14,266 nucleotides of DNA, taken from the NCBI GenBank assembly GCA_946630765.1, contig CAMOZF010000010.1, positions 1-14,266 on the forward strand, written 5' to 3'. Of the stretch, positions 6,917-14,266 are shown one piece after another (position 1 is the first letter of the stretch; every line of letters begins with the position of its first letter). This stretch comes from an uncultured Lachnospiraceae bacterium. GTDB taxonomy: Bacteria; Bacillota_A; Clostridia; Lachnospirales; Lachnospiraceae. Made by a program: the position numbers and the translations under genes. The notes below the pieces were generated by a model. It saw only the letters and a program-made list of their open reading frames with translations. It had not been told where the DNA came from and did not search any database.

Positions 6917-7421
6917 ATACTTCGAGGAGCTGAAGGACATGGGCTTTTCGGAGGATTTCGACGACTGGTCGGACGAGGAATTCGAGCCGGTGCCAAAGGA
7001 ACAGGATGACCCTTCCGTCGTGGAAAACACGGTGAAGCGGGTACTGCTTCTGATCGTTTTTCTGACCGTTCTTGAAGAAATCCTGATTTTCCTTCTGATC
7101 GGCGGAATCGTGCCGAAGTTCTCCCTGACCAAATGGTCCTGCATGCTCGGACTCTTTCTTGGGAGCGGGATCGGGGCCCTGATGTTCTACCTGATGAAGC
7201 TTCAGATTGTCCGGCTGTCCGAGGCGGACCCGGAGGACCGGTCGGTACGATGGAAGCTGAAATTCGGCGCTATCGGAAGAATTCTTCTTGTCGCCGGCGC
7301 TGCAGCCGGGGCGCTGTTTATTCCGGCGGTTCATCCGGTCGCGCTTCTTGTCGGCGTCCTGAATCTGAAAATTTCCGTACTTTTATATCCCGTACTTGAC
7401 AGAAAAGGGAAAAACGTGTAG
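6906..7421 (+). CDS. atpI: ATP synthase subunit I-like membrane protein (AtpI)
   Basis: The 171-residue protein has an acidic N-terminal region (residues 7-40, rich in Asp and Glu) followed by four membrane segments (about 43-66, 76-97, 120-140 and 142-163). The C-terminal pattern NLKISVLLYPVLDR fits the ATP synthase I chain family. AAGGAG (6894-6899), inside the end of atpZ, serves ATG 6906. The stop codon TAG is part of the -10 box of the rny promoter. The pair is not followed by atpBEFHAGDC here. Identification rests on topology, pairing with atpZ and the last helix, so it is less certain than for the enzymes. Confidence 0.65.
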   Translation: MKNKYFEELKDMGFSEDFDDWSDEEFEPVPKEQDDPSVVENTVKRVLLLIVFLTVLEEILIFLLIGGIVPKFSLTKWSCMLGLFLGSGIGALMFYLMKLQIVRLSEADPEDRSVRWKLKFGAIGRILLVAGAAAGALFIPAVHPVALLVGVLNLKISVLLYPVLDRKGKNV

Positions 7422-7424
7422 AAT
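7396..7424 (+). promoter_or_regulatory. Sigma-A promoter of rny, overlapping the end of atpI
   Basis: TTGACA (7396-7401) and TAGAAT (7419-7424) are separated by 17 bp. The first three bases of the -10 box are the atpI stop codon. The leader contains the palindrome TGTGCACA (7438-7445). Confidence 0.85.
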
Positions 7425-7457
7425 TATCATGTTGTTTTGTGCACATTAAAAATATAT

Positions 7458-7471
7458 AAGGAGGTACTCCT
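7458..7471 (+). promoter_or_regulatory. rny ribosome binding site inside a small inverted repeat
   Basis: AAGGAGGT (7458-7465) lies 6 nt before GTG 7472 and fixes this start. AGGAG (7459-7463) can pair with CTCCT (7467-7471) across a 3-nt loop, which could partly mask the site. The hairpin is short, so its effect is uncertain. Confidence 0.55.
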
Positions 7472-9043
7472 GTGGAATCAGTGAGTTTAACAACGGTCAT
7501 TGTTATTGTTGTAGCAGCGATCGTCGTTGTCGCTGCTGCAGCTGTTATCTGCTATATACTCGGTCAGAACCGGCAGAAAAAGATTTTCAATGAAAAGGTC
7601 GGGTCCGCCGAGCAGAAGTCCAGAGAGATCATTGACGACGCTCTCAAGACGGCAGAGAACACGAAAAGGGAAGCACTTCTTGAGGTGAAGGAAGAGTCGC
7701 TTCGTTCGAAAAACGAGCTGGATCGGGAAATCCGCGAAAGACGCAGTGAGATTCAGAAGGCCGAAAGGCGTATTTCGAACAAGGAAGAGGCACTGGACCG
7801 CAAGGCCGAAAACATGGAGAAGCGCGAGAACGCGTTTTCCCAGCGTGAAGAAGGCCTGAACCGCAAGTATGCCGAACTGGACGAGAAGACAGCAGAGATA
7901 ACGAAGGAACTGGAACGTATCTCAGGCCTTACCTCCGAACAGGCAAAAGAACATCTGCTTAAATCTTTGGAAGATGACGTGAAGAAAGACGCGGCGAAGC
8001 TGATCCGTGAACTGGAAAGCCAGGCAAGGGAAGAAGCTTCCAGACGTGCCCGTGATATTGTGGTGACAGCGATTCAGCGCTGCGCCGCAGATCAGGTATC
8101 TGAAAGCACGATTACGGTGGTTCAGATTCCGAGCGACGAGATGAAGGGACGCATTATCGGTCGCGAAGGGCGAAATATTCGCGCTTTGGAGACCTTAACC
8201 GGCGTAGAACTGATCATCGACGATACACCGGATGCGGTTGTACTTTCCGCGTTCGACCCGATACGGCGTGAGGTTGCCCGCATCGCCCTCGAGAAGCTGA
8301 TCCTTGACGGACGGATTCATCCGGCCCGCATCGAGGAGATGATCGAGAAGGCGAAAAAGGAAGTGGACCAGCGTTGCAGAGAAGAAGGAGAGAAGGCAAT
8401 TCAGGAAGTGGGTGTCCACGGCATTCATCCGGAGCTCGTGAAGCTCCTGGGAAGAATGTACGTCAGAACCAGCTACGGTCAGAATGCGCTGAAGCATTCT
8501 GTGGAAGTGGCACTTCTTTCAGGCCTTATGGCTTCGGAACTGGGCCTCGATGTCCGTATGGCGAAGCGTGCGGGACTTCTGCACGATATCGGCAAGGCCA
8601 TCGATCATGAGACGGAAGGATCACATGTTCAGCTTGGCGCTGAGCTGTGTAAGAAATACAAAGAGTCTGCGATTGTCATCAATGCAGTAGAGTCCCATCA
8701 TGGCGATGTGGAGCCCACATCCATGATTTCGTGCATCGTACAGGCGGCAGACATTATTTCGGCTGCGCGTCCCGGCGCCCGCCGTGAGACGATTGAGACC
8801 TATATCAACCGTCTCAAGCAGCTGGAAGAGATTACGAATTCATATGCAGGTGTTGAAAAGTCCTATGCCGTTCAGGCAGGACGTGAAGTTCGGGTAATGG
8901 TAATTCCTGAAAAGGTCAGTGACGCGGATATGGTGTTGATGGCAAGAAACATCAGCAAACAGATCGAGGACGAGATGCAGTATCCCGGCCAGATCAAGGT
9001 CAATGTGATCAGAGAGTCGCGGGTCACCGACTACGCAAAATAA
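7472..9043 (+). CDS. rny: Ribonuclease Y
   Basis: RNase Y is the membrane-bound endoribonuclease that starts mRNA decay in many Firmicutes. The 523 residues match the usual length of about 520. Domains in order are an N-terminal membrane helix (about 7-30), a long charged coiled coil (about 35-195), a KH RNA-binding domain with [11 protein letters not shown] (226-236), and a metal-dependent HD domain with KHSVEVA (H342), [12 protein letters not shown] (H371, D372) and ESHHGD (407-412). The C-terminal region of about 90 residues is complete. It starts with GTG behind a perfect ribosome binding site and is transcribed from its own promoter. Confidence 0.98.
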   Translation: MESVSLTTVIVIVVAAIVVVAAAAVICYILGQNRQKKIFNEKVGSAEQKSREIIDDALKTAENTKREALLEVKEESLRSKNELDREIRERRSEIQKAERRISNKEEALDRKAENMEKRENAFSQREEGLNRKYAELDEKTAEITKELERISGLTSEQAKEHLLKSLEDDVKKDAAKLIRELESQAREEASRRARDIVVTAIQRCAADQVSESTITVVQIPSDEMKGRIIGREGRNIRALETLTGVELIIDDTPDAVVLSAFDPIRREVARIALEKLILDGRIHPARIEEMIEKAKKEVDQRCREEGEKAIQEVGVHGIHPELVKLLGRMYVRTSYGQNALKHSVEVALLSGLMASELGLDVRMAKRAGLLHDIGKAIDHETEGSHVQLGAELCKKYKESAIVINAVESHHGDVEPTSMISCIVQAADIISAARPGARRETIETYINRLKQLEEITNSYAGVEKSYAVQAGREVRVMVIPEKVSDADMVLMARNISKQIEDEMQYPGQIKVNVIRESRVTDYAK

Positions 9044-9053
9044 CTGAGAGCCT

Positions 9054-9092
9054 GGGGCAGGTATGCGGAGATCCGTATACCTGCCCCTTTTT
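9054..9092 (+). terminator. Strong rho-independent terminator of rny
   Basis: GGGGCAGGTATGCGGA pairs with TCCGTATACCTGCCCC over about 15 bp with one G-T pair, and is followed by TTTTT. Confidence 0.95.
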
Positions 9093-9167
9093 CGTGGGTA
9101 AGCCGGAAAAGCGACCGAAAAGTTATGATTTTTCTGTGAAATGCCGGAGAAAGCGCGGAAAGGTCAC

Positions 9168-9196
9168 TTGATCGGCGGCGGCATTTGTGCTATTAT
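9168..9196 (+). promoter_or_regulatory. Extended -10 promoter of the COG0523 GTPase operon
   Basis: TTGATC (9168-9173), a 17-bp spacer and TATTAT (9191-9196), with TGC directly before the -10 (extended -10 motif). Transcription would begin near 9203. I could not find a Zur-box-like palindrome around it. Confidence 0.75.
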
Positions 9197-9202
9197 ATAA
9201 AG

Positions 9203-9308
9203 TCGAGCGAAAAGAACTCGATCACTGCCGTATCCGCCTTTTCCGAGAAAGGAGAAGCAGCAAAAACGGCAGGATCATCAGATACCATGCACGAGAGGAG
9301 TATGCAAA
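9203..9308 (+). promoter_or_regulatory. Structured 5' leader of the COG0523 operon
   Basis: The leader of about 105 nt starts with the inverted repeat TCGAG/CTCGA (9203-9207, 9217-9221). A longer stem pairs GATC-A-CTGCCGT (9220-9231) with ACGGCAGGATC (9266-9276), 11 bp with one bulged A, and encloses a small hairpin CCTTT/AAAGG (9237-9241, 9248-9252). The two stems overlap at 9220-9221, so they may compete. AGAGGAG (9294-9300) then precedes ATG 9309 by 8 nt. It matches no riboswitch class I know. Confidence 0.45.
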
Positions 9309-10484
9309 ATGACCAAGGTTGATGTAATTTCCGGATTCTTAGGCGCCGGAAAAACGACACTTATCAAAAAGCTTCTTGCGGAAGCGTTAAAGGATGAAAA
9401 GGTTGTGCTGATTGAGAACGAATTCGGCGAGATCGGTATTGACGGCGGCTTCTTAAAGGACGCGGGCGTTCAGATCACCGAGATGAATTCGGGCTGCATC
9501 TGCTGCTCACTGGTCGGCGATTTCGGCAAAGCGCTTCAGCAGGTCATCAGGGACTATGCGCCGGACCGCGTGATTATCGAGCCCTCGGGCGTCGGCAAGC
9601 TTTCCGACGTGATGTCTGCCGTAAAGCGCGTTTCCGAGCAGTGCCAGCTTGAACTGAACAGCGCCACCACGGTTGCCGATGCTTCCAAGGTGAAGATTTA
9701 CATGAAAAACTTCGGCGAGTTCTACGACAATCAGATCAGCTCCGCCGGCGCGATCGTGCTTTCCCGTTCGCAGAATGTTTCTGAGGAAAAGCTTGCAGCG
9801 GACGTCGAGATGCTGCGTGAGAAGAACGCCCAGGCCAGAATCCTGACAACGCCCTGGGACGAGCTTCCCGGCGAGCGGATTCTTGCGGTCATGGAGGACG
9901 CGCAGGATCTGACGCTTCAGCTGATGGAGGAAGCGCATCTGATCGCCCTGAAGGACGAGGAAGAGGAAGAAGCGCACGGACATCATCACCATCACGATCA
10001 TGACGATCACGACGAGGATGAGCATGAAGAGCATGAGCATCACCATCACGATCATGACGATCACGACGAGGATGAGCACGAGGAGCATGAACATCACCAT
10101 CATGATCACGATGATCACGACGAGGATGAACATGAGCATGAGGATGAGCACGAACATGAACATCATCATCACCACCATCATCACCATCACCACGGGGAGC
10201 ATGATGCGGACGAGGTGTTCCAGAGCTGGGGCGTTGAAACGCCGAAAAAGTTCGAACGTGCAGAGCTTGAAAAGATCCTCGAGAAGCTTTCGGAGTCTTC
10301 CGAGTACGGCGTGATCCTTCGTGCGAAGGGCATGGTTGCACTGACAGACGGCAGCTGGGGATATTTCGATCTGACGCCGGAAGAGTACGAGATCCGGGAA
10401 GGCGCGCCGGATTATACAGGCCGCCTCTGCGTGATCGGTGCCGATCTGAAGGAAAAGGAAGTCGCGGCGCTTTTCGGACTGTAA
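9309..10484 (+). CDS. COG0523 GTPase (CobW/ZagA-like) with large His-rich metal-binding insert
   Basis: COG0523 proteins are G3E-family GTPases that act as metallochaperones, many for zinc. The 391-residue protein has the P-loop GFLGAGKTT (9-17), ENEFGEIGID (36-45), the metal-binding GCICC (62-66) and EPSG (91-94). The usual NKxD base-recognition motif is replaced by SRSQ (152-155). Residues about 215-299 form a His/Asp/Glu insert with three 18-residue repeats (226-279) and a run of 11 His (285-295). A CobW_C-like domain follows (about 300-391). The insert suggests binding of several divalent ions, possibly zinc, nickel or cobalt, for storage or delivery. The client and metal are not visible. 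The next gene starts 18 bp downstream with its own ribosome binding site, so the two form an operon. Confidence 0.93.
   Translation: MTKVDVISGFLGAGKTTLIKKLLAEALKDEKVVLIENEFGEIGIDGGFLKDAGVQITEMNSGCICCSLVGDFGKALQQVIRDYAPDRVIIEPSGVGKLSDVMSAVKRVSEQCQLELNSATTVADASKVKIYMKNFGEFYDNQISSAGAIVLSRSQNVSEEKLAADVEMLREKNAQARILTTPWDELPGERILAVMEDAQDLTLQLMEEAHLIALKDEEEEEAHGHHHHHDHDDHDEDEHEEHEHHHHDHDDHDEDEHEEHEHHHHDHDDHDEDEHEHEDEHEHEHHHHHHHHHHHGEHDADEVFQSWGVETPKKFERAELEKILEKLSESSEYGVILRAKGMVALTDGSWGYFDLTPEEYEIREGAPDYTGRLCVIGADLKEKEVAALFGL
9984..10145 (+). repeat. Three tandem 54-bp repeats encoding the His/Asp/Glu insert
   Basis: The copies lie at 9984-10037, 10038-10091 and 10092-10145. They differ mostly at third codon positions (CAT/CAC, GAT/GAC, GAG/GAA), which suggests selection on the protein, while the last copy also differs in its final residues. 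An 11-codon His run follows (10161-10193). Copy number could vary between strains through slippage or recombination. Confidence 0.95.
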
Positions 10485-10502
10485 TCAATAGAAGGAGACA
10501 TT

Positions 10503-11456
10503 ATGAGACAGGATCCGACGATTCCGGTATATCTGATTACCGGGTTCCTGGACGGGGGAAAAACCAACTTCCTGAAGTACACCATGCAGGAGGACTATTT
10601 TAACGACGGTTCCAAGACGCTTCTGATCCTCTGTGAGGAGGGTGAAGAGGAGTACGAGCCCGCGATGCTGAAACGCTGCAATACGAAGCTGGAGCTCGTG
10701 GATTCCGAAGAGGATCTCACGGAGAAAACCATCCAGAAGCTTGCACTGAAGCACCGTCCGGAGCGTGTCATTATCGAATTCAACGGCATGTGGTCCGTGA
10801 AAAAGCTGCTGGATCTGAAACTTCCGAGATACTGGATGATCTACCAGATCATTACGATTCTGGACGGCGCGAATTTCGGACTTTACCTGAATAACATCAA
10901 GATGACGGCGATGGAAATGCTCACGAACACCGATCTTGTGATCTTCAACCGCTGCAGGCCGGACAGTGATCTCGTGCTGTATCAGCGGACGCTTCGCTCG
11001 GTCAACCAGAAATGCGATCTCGTATTCGAGGACGACAAGGGCGAGCCGCTGGAGTGCCCGGAGCCGGATCTTCCCTACGATATCAAGGGAACGGACATCG
11101 AGATCAGCGATGAAAATTACGGCACCTTCTATATCGATCTTCCGGAGCATCCGGAGCGTTATGAAGGCAAGAAAATTCACCTGTGTGTTCAGGTCATGCA
11201 GAGCAAGGAAGCGCCCGCGCCGAATGTCATGGTGGCCGGCCGCCGCGCGATGACCTGCTGCGAGGCGGATATCCGCTTCCTGCCGTACCTTTTCATTTAC
11301 GACAAGGCCAGAAGCATTGAAAACCGCGCGTTTGTCAATGTGACGGCCACACTGAAATGGGAATATCATGACGCATATCAGGAGAAGGGACCGGTTTTCT
11401 ACGTGGATGATCTGAAGCTGGCGAACCGTCCTGCCGACGAACTGATTTATTTCTGA
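10503..11456 (+). CDS. COG0523-like GTPase lacking CxCC, with C-terminal DUF1980/YcgQ-like MTCC domain
   Basis: The 317-residue protein begins with a G3E-type GTPase domain: VYLITGFLDGGKT (9-21) is the P-loop and VIIEFNG (89-95) takes the place of the usual IIEPSG. The CxCC metal motif found between these in COG0523 proteins is absent. The NKxD position probably reads FNRCRPDSD (148-156). From about residue 205, the sequence YEGKKIHLCVQV, then AGRRAMTCCEADIRFLPYLF (245-264), and VNVTATLKWEY with a terminal IYF resembles the C-terminal domain of YcgQ-type proteins (TIGR03943/DUF1980), which carry a similar MTCC-x-AD motif and accompany COG0523 GTPases and a YcgR permease in Firmicutes. The protein therefore looks like a GTPase fused to that module. 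A partner role in metal delivery with the upstream gene is inference. GAAGGAGA precedes ATG 10503. Confidence 0.8.
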   Translation: MRQDPTIPVYLITGFLDGGKTNFLKYTMQEDYFNDGSKTLLILCEEGEEEYEPAMLKRCNTKLELVDSEEDLTEKTIQKLALKHRPERVIIEFNGMWSVKKLLDLKLPRYWMIYQIITILDGANFGLYLNNIKMTAMEMLTNTDLVIFNRCRPDSDLVLYQRTLRSVNQKCDLVFEDDKGEPLECPEPDLPYDIKGTDIEISDENYGTFYIDLPEHPERYEGKKIHLCVQVMQSKEAPAPNVMVAGRRAMTCCEADIRFLPYLFIYDKARSIENRAFVNVTATLKWEYHDAYQEKGPVFYVDDLKLANRPADELIYF

Positions 11457-11467
11457 TTGAACACTGA

Positions 11468-11504
11468 AAGGGAGCGGGCTTCCGTCCGCTCCCTTATTTA
11501 CTCT
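11468..11504 (+). terminator. Rho-independent terminator after the COG0523 operon
   Basis: AAGGGAGCGG pairs with CCGCTCCCTT (10 bp) around an 8-nt loop, followed by the interrupted T-rich ATTTACTCTTT. Confidence 0.8.
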
Positions 11505-11518
11505 TTGGGGGTACGAAA

Positions 11519-13228
11519 ATGTCTGACCTGAACCGGCCATGGATTTATATCGTCATCGGCGTGATCCTTCTTGCCATCCTGATCTACAGCCTGGTCACAT
11601 CCAAGAGAAGAAAAAGAGCGCGGCTTCTCGGGAAGATCCGTGCGCAGTACGGGACGCTGCCGAAGCGCGAGTACAGCGATGAAGAGCTGAAGAAAATCCG
11701 GAGCTATTTCGAGAGAGTCAAAACAGACGGCTATTACGTCGATGATATCACCTGGAATGACCTGGATATGGACTCGGTCTTTATCGCGATGAACCATACC
11801 TTTTCCTCGGCCGGCGAAGAAGTGCTGTACGACCTTCTTCGGGAGCCGGTGTTCTCGGAGGAGGAGCTTCAGGAGCGTGAGCGTGTGATCCGTTATTTCA
11901 AGGAGAATACGCCCGCGCGGGAGGCTTTCCAGCTGCGTTATGCCGCGATCGGCCGCACCCGGAAGTTCTCTCTTGTGGAGTTTCTGCATCAGTTCAAGTC
12001 GCTGGAAACGCAGCCGGATATGACCTATCTGCTGCATGTGTTTCTGCTTCTTGCGGCGGCCGTCGTGCTCTTCTTCAACGTGCTTCTCGGGATTCTTGCG
12101 ATACTTGGTGTGACGATCTACAATATCTACACCTATTACAAGCAGAAAGCCAGCGTGGAACCCTATTATATTTCACTTGCGGCGATCGCTTCCCTGATCG
12201 ACGGCGCGGAGGTGATCGGAAACCAGACGCTGAAGGAGCTGGACCCGGTGAAGGAGTACATTGCGGTTCTGAAGGAGAACTGCAAGCCGGTCCGCTCGCT
12301 GAAAAGGGACATGAAATGGCTCGGCTCCGGCACGGTCGCGGGCTCCTCGGGAGACATCGCACAGCTTCTTCTGGATTATCTTCGGATGGTCACTCACCTG
12401 GATTTCCTGAAGTTCAACCGCATGGTGCGCTCCGTGGTTAATCACGAGGAACAGATCCTGACCCTTTACCGCACGATGGGCTTCCTGGAGGCCATGATTG
12501 CGGTCGGGTCCTACCGGGAGACGATTCCCTTCTGCACGCAGGCGGAGTTCTGCGGCAATGAAAAGGTACTCGCGATCAAGGACGAATACCATCCGCTTCT
12601 TCGGGAACCGGTGGCGAACAGCTTCGATGAAAAGCGTTCGCTGCTTCTCACGGGCTCGAACGCCTCCGGTAAATCCACCTTCCTGCGGACGACGGCGCTT
12701 GCGGTACTGATGGCGCAGACCGTGAATACGGTGCACGCCCACAGCTACAGGGGCGGCTTCTTCCGGGTCTACAGCTCGATGGCGCTTCGGGATGATATCG
12801 AGAGCGCGGAGAGCTATTTCATCGTGGAAATCAAGTCTCTGAAGCGGATCATGGACGCGGTTCCGAAGGAGGAGACGCCGGTCCTCGCCTTTATCGACGA
12901 GGTGCTTCGCGGCACCAATACCGTGGAGAGAATCGCGGCTTCCGCGCAGATTCTGAAGGATCTTGCCGGGAAAAATGCGATGCTCGTCACGGCAACGCAC
13001 GATATCGAGCTCACGGAGCTTCTGAAGGATATTTACTCGAATTACCATTTTGAAGAGGAAATTGTGGACAACGAGATCCGCTTCAACTATGTCCTTCAGA
13101 AAGGAAAAGCGACCAGCCGGAACGCGATCAAGCTGCTTTCGGTGATGGGCTACGGAAAAGACGTCGTGAAGGCGGCCGAGGAAACGGCGGAACGCTTTGT
13201 TTCGGAGGGTGTATGGACGCTCTCATGA
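11519..13228 (+). CDS. Membrane-anchored MutS-like ATPase
   Basis: The 569-residue protein carries a MutS-type ATPase domain at its C-terminus: Walker A TGSNASGKST (378-387), DDIESAESYF (425-434), Walker B VLAFIDEVLRGTN (455-467) and TATHD (491-495). The middle resembles the MutS core/lever helices. The mismatch-recognition domain of MutS is absent. Unlike MutS and MutS2, it has an N-terminal membrane helix (about 8-27) and two more hydrophobic segments (about 170-207). It also lacks the Smr nuclease domain of MutS2. This architecture occurs in Firmicutes annotated only as MutS-family proteins; its function is not established. The start ATG 11519 has only a run of G upstream (11507-11511). 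The stop overlaps rnhA, so the two are coupled. Confidence 0.88.
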   Translation: MSDLNRPWIYIVIGVILLAILIYSLVTSKRRKRARLLGKIRAQYGTLPKREYSDEELKKIRSYFERVKTDGYYVDDITWNDLDMDSVFIAMNHTFSSAGEEVLYDLLREPVFSEEELQERERVIRYFKENTPAREAFQLRYAAIGRTRKFSLVEFLHQFKSLETQPDMTYLLHVFLLLAAAVVLFFNVLLGILAILGVTIYNIYTYYKQKASVEPYYISLAAIASLIDGAEVIGNQTLKELDPVKEYIAVLKENCKPVRSLKRDMKWLGSGTVAGSSGDIAQLLLDYLRMVTHLDFLKFNRMVRSVVNHEEQILTLYRTMGFLEAMIAVGSYRETIPFCTQAEFCGNEKVLAIKDEYHPLLREPVANSFDEKRSLLLTGSNASGKSTFLRTTALAVLMAQTVNTVHAHSYRGGFFRVYSSMALRDDIESAESYFIVEIKSLKRIMDAVPKEETPVLAFIDEVLRGTNTVERIAASAQILKDLAGKNAMLVTATHDIELTELLKDIYSNYHFEEEIVDNEIRFNYVLQKGKATSRNAIKLLSVMGYGKDVVKAAEETAERFVSEGVWTLS

Positions 13229-13680
13229 AGGTCGAACTCTATACCGACGGCGCCTGCTCCGGGAATCCCGGGCCGGGCGGCTACGGAAGCATTCTGAGGT
13301 ATGTCGACCCTTCCGGAAAGCTGCATGAACGGGAGCTTTCCGAAGGCTTCCCGGAGACGACCAATAACCGGATGGAGCTTCTGGCGGTATGTGTGGGTCT
13401 GGAAAAGCTGAATCGCCCCTGCGAGGTTGCGGTCTACTCGGATTCCCAGTATGTCTGCAATGCGATGAATCAGGGCTGGATCTACGGCTGGAAGAAAAAG
13501 GATTTCCGGCGCGGGAAGTCTGACGAGGTGAAAAATATCGACCTCTGGGAGCGGCTTCTTGAGGATATGAAGCCGCACAGAGTCAGCTTCACCTGGGTAA
13601 AGGGCCACGCCGGACATCCGCTGAACGAGCGCTGCGACCGCCTTGCGGTTTCCGCGTATAAAGCGCTCCAGAACGAGTAG
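13213..13680 (+). CDS. rnhA: Ribonuclease HI
   Basis: RNase HI cleaves the RNA strand of RNA-DNA hybrids, removing R-loops and primers. The 155-residue protein shows YTDGACSGNPGPGG (D12), NNRMELLAV (E55), YSDSQYV (D77) and CDRLA (D142), which are the four catalytic acids, plus H132 in KGHAGH. The basic segment GWKKKDFRRG (92-101) corresponds to the handle region of bacterial type 1 enzymes. ATG 13213 is placed 4 nt after GGAGG (13204-13208). ATG 13225, which overlaps the previous stop as ATGA and starts MKVELYTDG, is an equally good start. The gene overlaps the end of the MutS-like gene. Confidence 0.96.
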   Translation: MDALMKVELYTDGACSGNPGPGGYGSILRYVDPSGKLHERELSEGFPETTNNRMELLAVCVGLEKLNRPCEVAVYSDSQYVCNAMNQGWIYGWKKKDFRRGKSDEVKNIDLWERLLEDMKPHRVSFTWVKGHAGHPLNERCDRLAVSAYKALQNE

Positions 13681-13723
13681 AGGGCGCATTTTCGGGCGGA
13701 TTTTCTGCTTCGACATCTTCTCA

Positions 13724-13765
13724 TTGATAAAGTCTGAGAATTATGATAATATAGTACAAAGTACT
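13724..13765 (+). promoter_or_regulatory. Probable sigma-A promoter of rfbA with a palindrome at the start site
   Basis: TTGATA (13724-13729), 17 bp and TAATAT (13747-13752); GATAAT (13745-13750) at 15 bp is an alternative -10. The perfect inverted repeat AGTAC-AAA-GTACT (13753-13765) lies directly after and covers the likely transcription start, so it could be an operator. Confidence 0.6.
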
Positions 13766-13788
13766 CTGTATTAACAGGAGGAATCTCT

Positions 13789-14266
13789 ATGAAAGGCATT
13801 ATCCTTGCCGGCGGTTCGGGAACACGTCTGTATCCCCTGACCAAAGTGACCAGTAAGCAGCTTCTGCCGATTTACGACAAACCGATGATTTATTACCCGC
13901 TTTCTGTGCTGATGATGGCGGGCATCCGGGATATTCTGATTATCTCCACCCCGGAAGATACGCCGAGATTCGAGGCGCTTCTCGGGGACGGCGCACAGTT
14001 TGGCGTGCATCTTTCCTACGCGGTACAGCCGTCTCCGGACGGACTTGCGCAGGCCTTCATCATCGGCGAGGAATTTATCGGAAACGATAAGGTGGCCATG
14101 ATCCTCGGAGATAATATTTTCCACGGCCACGGCCTCAAGAACCGCGTGAGAAATGCGGCGAAAAAGGAAGTCGGCGCAACGGTCTTCGGTTACTATGTCG
14201 ATGATCCGGAGCGCTTCGGCATCGTCGAGTTCGACGCCGAAGGAAAAGCCGTGTCGATCGAGGAAA
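13789..14266 (+). CDS. rfbA: Glucose-1-phosphate thymidylyltransferase, 3' end cut by window
   Basis: RfbA/RmlA makes dTDP-glucose from glucose-1-phosphate and dTTP, the first step toward dTDP-L-rhamnose for cell-surface polysaccharide. The 159 codons visible read [18 protein letters not shown] with the nucleotide-binding GGxGTRLxPxT, then [17 protein letters not shown] with the catalytic-region Lys, and [10 protein letters not shown] with the metal-binding Asp. The family length is about 290 residues, so a little over half is present. AGGAGG (13776-13781) precedes ATG 13789 by 7 nt. It begins a new transcription unit, and rfbBCD would be expected downstream. Confidence 0.97.
   Translation, partial: MKGIILAGGSGTRLYPLTKVTSKQLLPIYDKPMIYYPLSVLMMAGIRDILIISTPEDTPRFEALLGDGAQFGVHLSYAVQPSPDGLAQAFIIGEEFIGNDKVAMILGDNIFHGHGLKNRVRNAAKKEVGATVFGYYVDDPERFGIVEFDAEGKAVSIEE

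Noticed and set aside
9093..9308. Zur box or cobalamin riboswitch ahead of the COG0523 operon
   Set aside because: I found no AT-rich palindrome of Zur type, and the leader is too short and lacks the conserved B12-box pattern.
9984..10145. Tandem 54-bp repeats as a CRISPR array
   Set aside because: There are no spacers, the repeats abut each other, and they keep the reading frame of the GTPase gene.
9507..10202. Minus-strand frame rich in Met, Val and Ile resembling a membrane protein
   Set aside because: The hydrophobic run is only the reverse complement of the CAT/CAC and GAT/GAG codons in the His-rich insert.
13660..13710. Terminator after rnhA
   Set aside because: Only a weak, bulged GCGCTC/GAGGGCGC pairing without a proper T-tract is visible.

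Overview
The window looks like chromosomal DNA of a Gram-positive, GC-rich member of the Clostridia, most plausibly Lachnospiraceae. This rests on strong AGGAGG-type ribosome binding sites, near-consensus sigma-A promoters, RNase Y, the comM-dprA pair and a paired COG0523 GTPase locus. The assignment is inference from gene content. No rRNA, tRNA, CRISPR array or complete insertion sequence is visible.

Left end (1 to about 1765): the edge of an inserted mobile element. It carries a repeat protein of phage/ICE type that ends in an IENR1/NUMOD1-like DNA-binding motif, then a decayed micro-ORF, a strong terminator (1379-1406), and about 350 bp without a gene that holds degenerate A-rich repeats. 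The element ends inside comM (yifB): only the C-terminal third of that gene remains (1765-2190), starting in the codons of the conserved GPLLDRID motif and missing the whole ATPase core. dprA follows directly.

Middle (3300-9100): chromosomal housekeeping genes, all on the plus strand. ald (alanine dehydrogenase) has a textbook promoter whose -35 box lies inside a 33-bp dyad. Next come a small four-helix membrane protein, the Sua5/TsaC threonylcarbamoyl-AMP synthase, a dCMP deaminase, an atpZ-atpI pair with no ATP synthase operon after it, and rny (RNase Y). The rny promoter overlaps the atpI stop codon, and rny ends in a strong terminator.

Right (9100-14266): a two-gene COG0523 (CobW/ZagA-like) operon sits behind an extended -10 promoter and a structured leader. 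Its first protein has a large His/Asp/Glu metal-binding insert built from three 18-residue repeats. Its second has lost the CxCC motif and ends in a domain resembling the DUF1980/YcgQ MTCC module. A membrane-anchored MutS-like ATPase, overlapping rnhA (RNase HI), and the start of rfbA (dTDP-sugar synthesis, cut by the window end) complete the window.

The points most worth a second look are the interruption of comM at a conserved motif, the GTPase with the MTCC domain and its structured leader, and the dyad over the ald promoter.
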